A stretch of DNA of 13,674 bases from contig DATAFF010000076.1 in assembly GCA_036257595.1 (NCBI GenBank), forward strand, positions 1-13,674. Direction: 5' to 3'. Shown here one piece after another: positions 13,172 to 13,674 of the stretch. The position numbers and the translations under genes were made by a program. The DNA is from DATAFF01 sp036257595 (GTDB lineage: Bacteria; Pseudomonadota; Alphaproteobacteria; Rhizobiales; Aestuariivirgaceae). Position 1 is the stretch's first letter. Every line of letters begins with the position of its first letter. Below the pieces are notes generated by a model that saw nothing but the letters and a program-made list of their open reading frames with translations, had not been told where the DNA came from and did not search any database.

Positions 13172-13674
13172 CCATCTCCTTCTCCCTGACGCCACGCACG
13201 CGGATCTGGCGCTGATTGTCGCGATGCATCTTGTCGACTGCCGAAGCGCCGCCGGAGGTGCCGGAATAAATGGCAAGCTGCTCGAACTCCTCATCCGAAG
13301 GCGGCGTGATGGCGAGGTCGAGATAGTGGTCGCGACGGGGATCGGCGAGGACGCGCCGATAGACCCGCCAATTGCGGTAGAACAGCGACCCATAGACCCA
13401 GAGCTTGCGGAGAGTCTCGGCGGCGAGCTTCGGATACCAAAGGAGCGGGTTCTCGATCGGCATTCCCGGCCGGCGGTCGAGCCGGTTCTTCATGCGCAGC
13501 ACGCCGCCCTCGAGAGGATGGACCCCTTCGGCAGCGAACAGGAGCTGGAACTCGCTCCAGAAGCGCAAGACCCTGAGCAGCCGCTTGCGACCCATGCCCT
13601 TCCGCTTGAGCACCGCGTGACGCCGGAGCACCGTCTCGAGATGCGCCGTGTCGAACCAGCTCCGCCAGGCCGCG
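13155..13674 (-). CDS. C-terminal part of a probable radical SAM protein (runs off the window)
   Basis: The frame is open to the right edge of the window, reading AAWRSWFDTAHLETVLRRHA there, so the true start is outside. The visible 172 residues contain no CxxxCxxC cluster. The segments RFWSEFQLLFAAEGVHPLEG, VLRMKNRLDRRPGMPIENPL and DHYLDLAITPPSDEEFEQLA resemble the C-terminal region of alphaproteobacterial radical SAM proteins as I remember them; this is a pattern match, not a proven domain. The last residues (MEAVRQ) and the TAG stop come from the hairpin repeat, so the C-terminus may have been changed by it. The function is unknown. Confidence 0.55.
   Translation of the reverse strand, partial: AAWRSWFDTAHLETVLRRHAVLKRKGMGRKRLLRVLRFWSEFQLLFAAEGVHPLEGGVLRMKNRLDRRPGMPIENPLLWYPKLAAETLRKLWVYGSLFYRNWRVYRRVLADPRRDHYLDLAITPPSDEEFEQLAIYSGTSGGASAVDKMHRDNQRQIRVRGVREKEMEAVRQ

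Noticed and set aside
12199..13215. Long plus-strand open frame opposite the zinc receptor gene
   Set aside because: It is an antisense shadow rich in Asp/Arg/Gly; the minus-strand protein has a signal peptide and all four metal ligands.

Overview
The window looks like chromosomal DNA of an alphaproteobacterium, most likely a member of the Hyphomicrobiales (Bradyrhizobium/Nitrobacteraceae-like). This is inferred from the GC-rich coding sequence, a MucR/Ros-type regulator, an L,D-transpeptidase of rhizobial type, a CaiB-family racemase and frequent GTG/TTG starts preceded by good ribosome binding sites. There are no tRNA or rRNA genes, no CRISPR array, no integrase or transposase, and no phage or secretion gene block.

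Layout. 1-586: a MucR-family regulator (minus). 587-1441: an upstream region, then a 2OG-Fe(II) oxygenase (plus). 1513-2830: a small HPt-like protein (plus) that overlaps tail to tail with a UDP-glucuronate decarboxylase (minus). 2929-4701: a secreted L,D-transpeptidase (minus) divergent from a TTG-started O-methyltransferase (plus). 4832-6503: an overlapping SRPBCC/ArsR gene pair (plus) convergent with an HD-domain protein (minus). 6600-10090: intact FecR-domain, hydrolase-OsmC fusion and Rap1a/Tai-like genes interleaved with three gene remnants (a beta-lactamase-family serine hydrolase, a sulfatase N-terminus and an APC permease with a large internal deletion). 10094-11221: an alpha-methylacyl-CoA racemase-like CoA transferase. 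11247-13035: a zinc-binding ABC solute receptor with a Zur-like palindrome, followed 40 bases later by an exported alpha/beta hydrolase (minus). 13155-13674: the C-terminal part of a probable radical SAM protein that runs off the right edge (minus).

The most unusual signal is not a gene. A family of four imperfect hairpin repeats lies at about 1439-1515, 4704-4763, 5602-5661 and 13103-13171. The arms are built from 7-base units (TAGGCAG and its complement) around a core resembling GGGCACTTCCC. Every copy sits at the stop codon of an upstream gene and points the same way relative to it. In three cases the stop codon itself appears to lie inside the repeat.

The genes do not form one pathway. 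The local units supported by spacing are SRPBCC-ArsR, FecR-hydrolase/OsmC, and znuA-like plus alpha/beta hydrolase under a probable Zur site. I see no convincing new multi-gene system. The repeat family, the gene-decay zone and the Zur-linked hydrolase are the parts most worth a second look.
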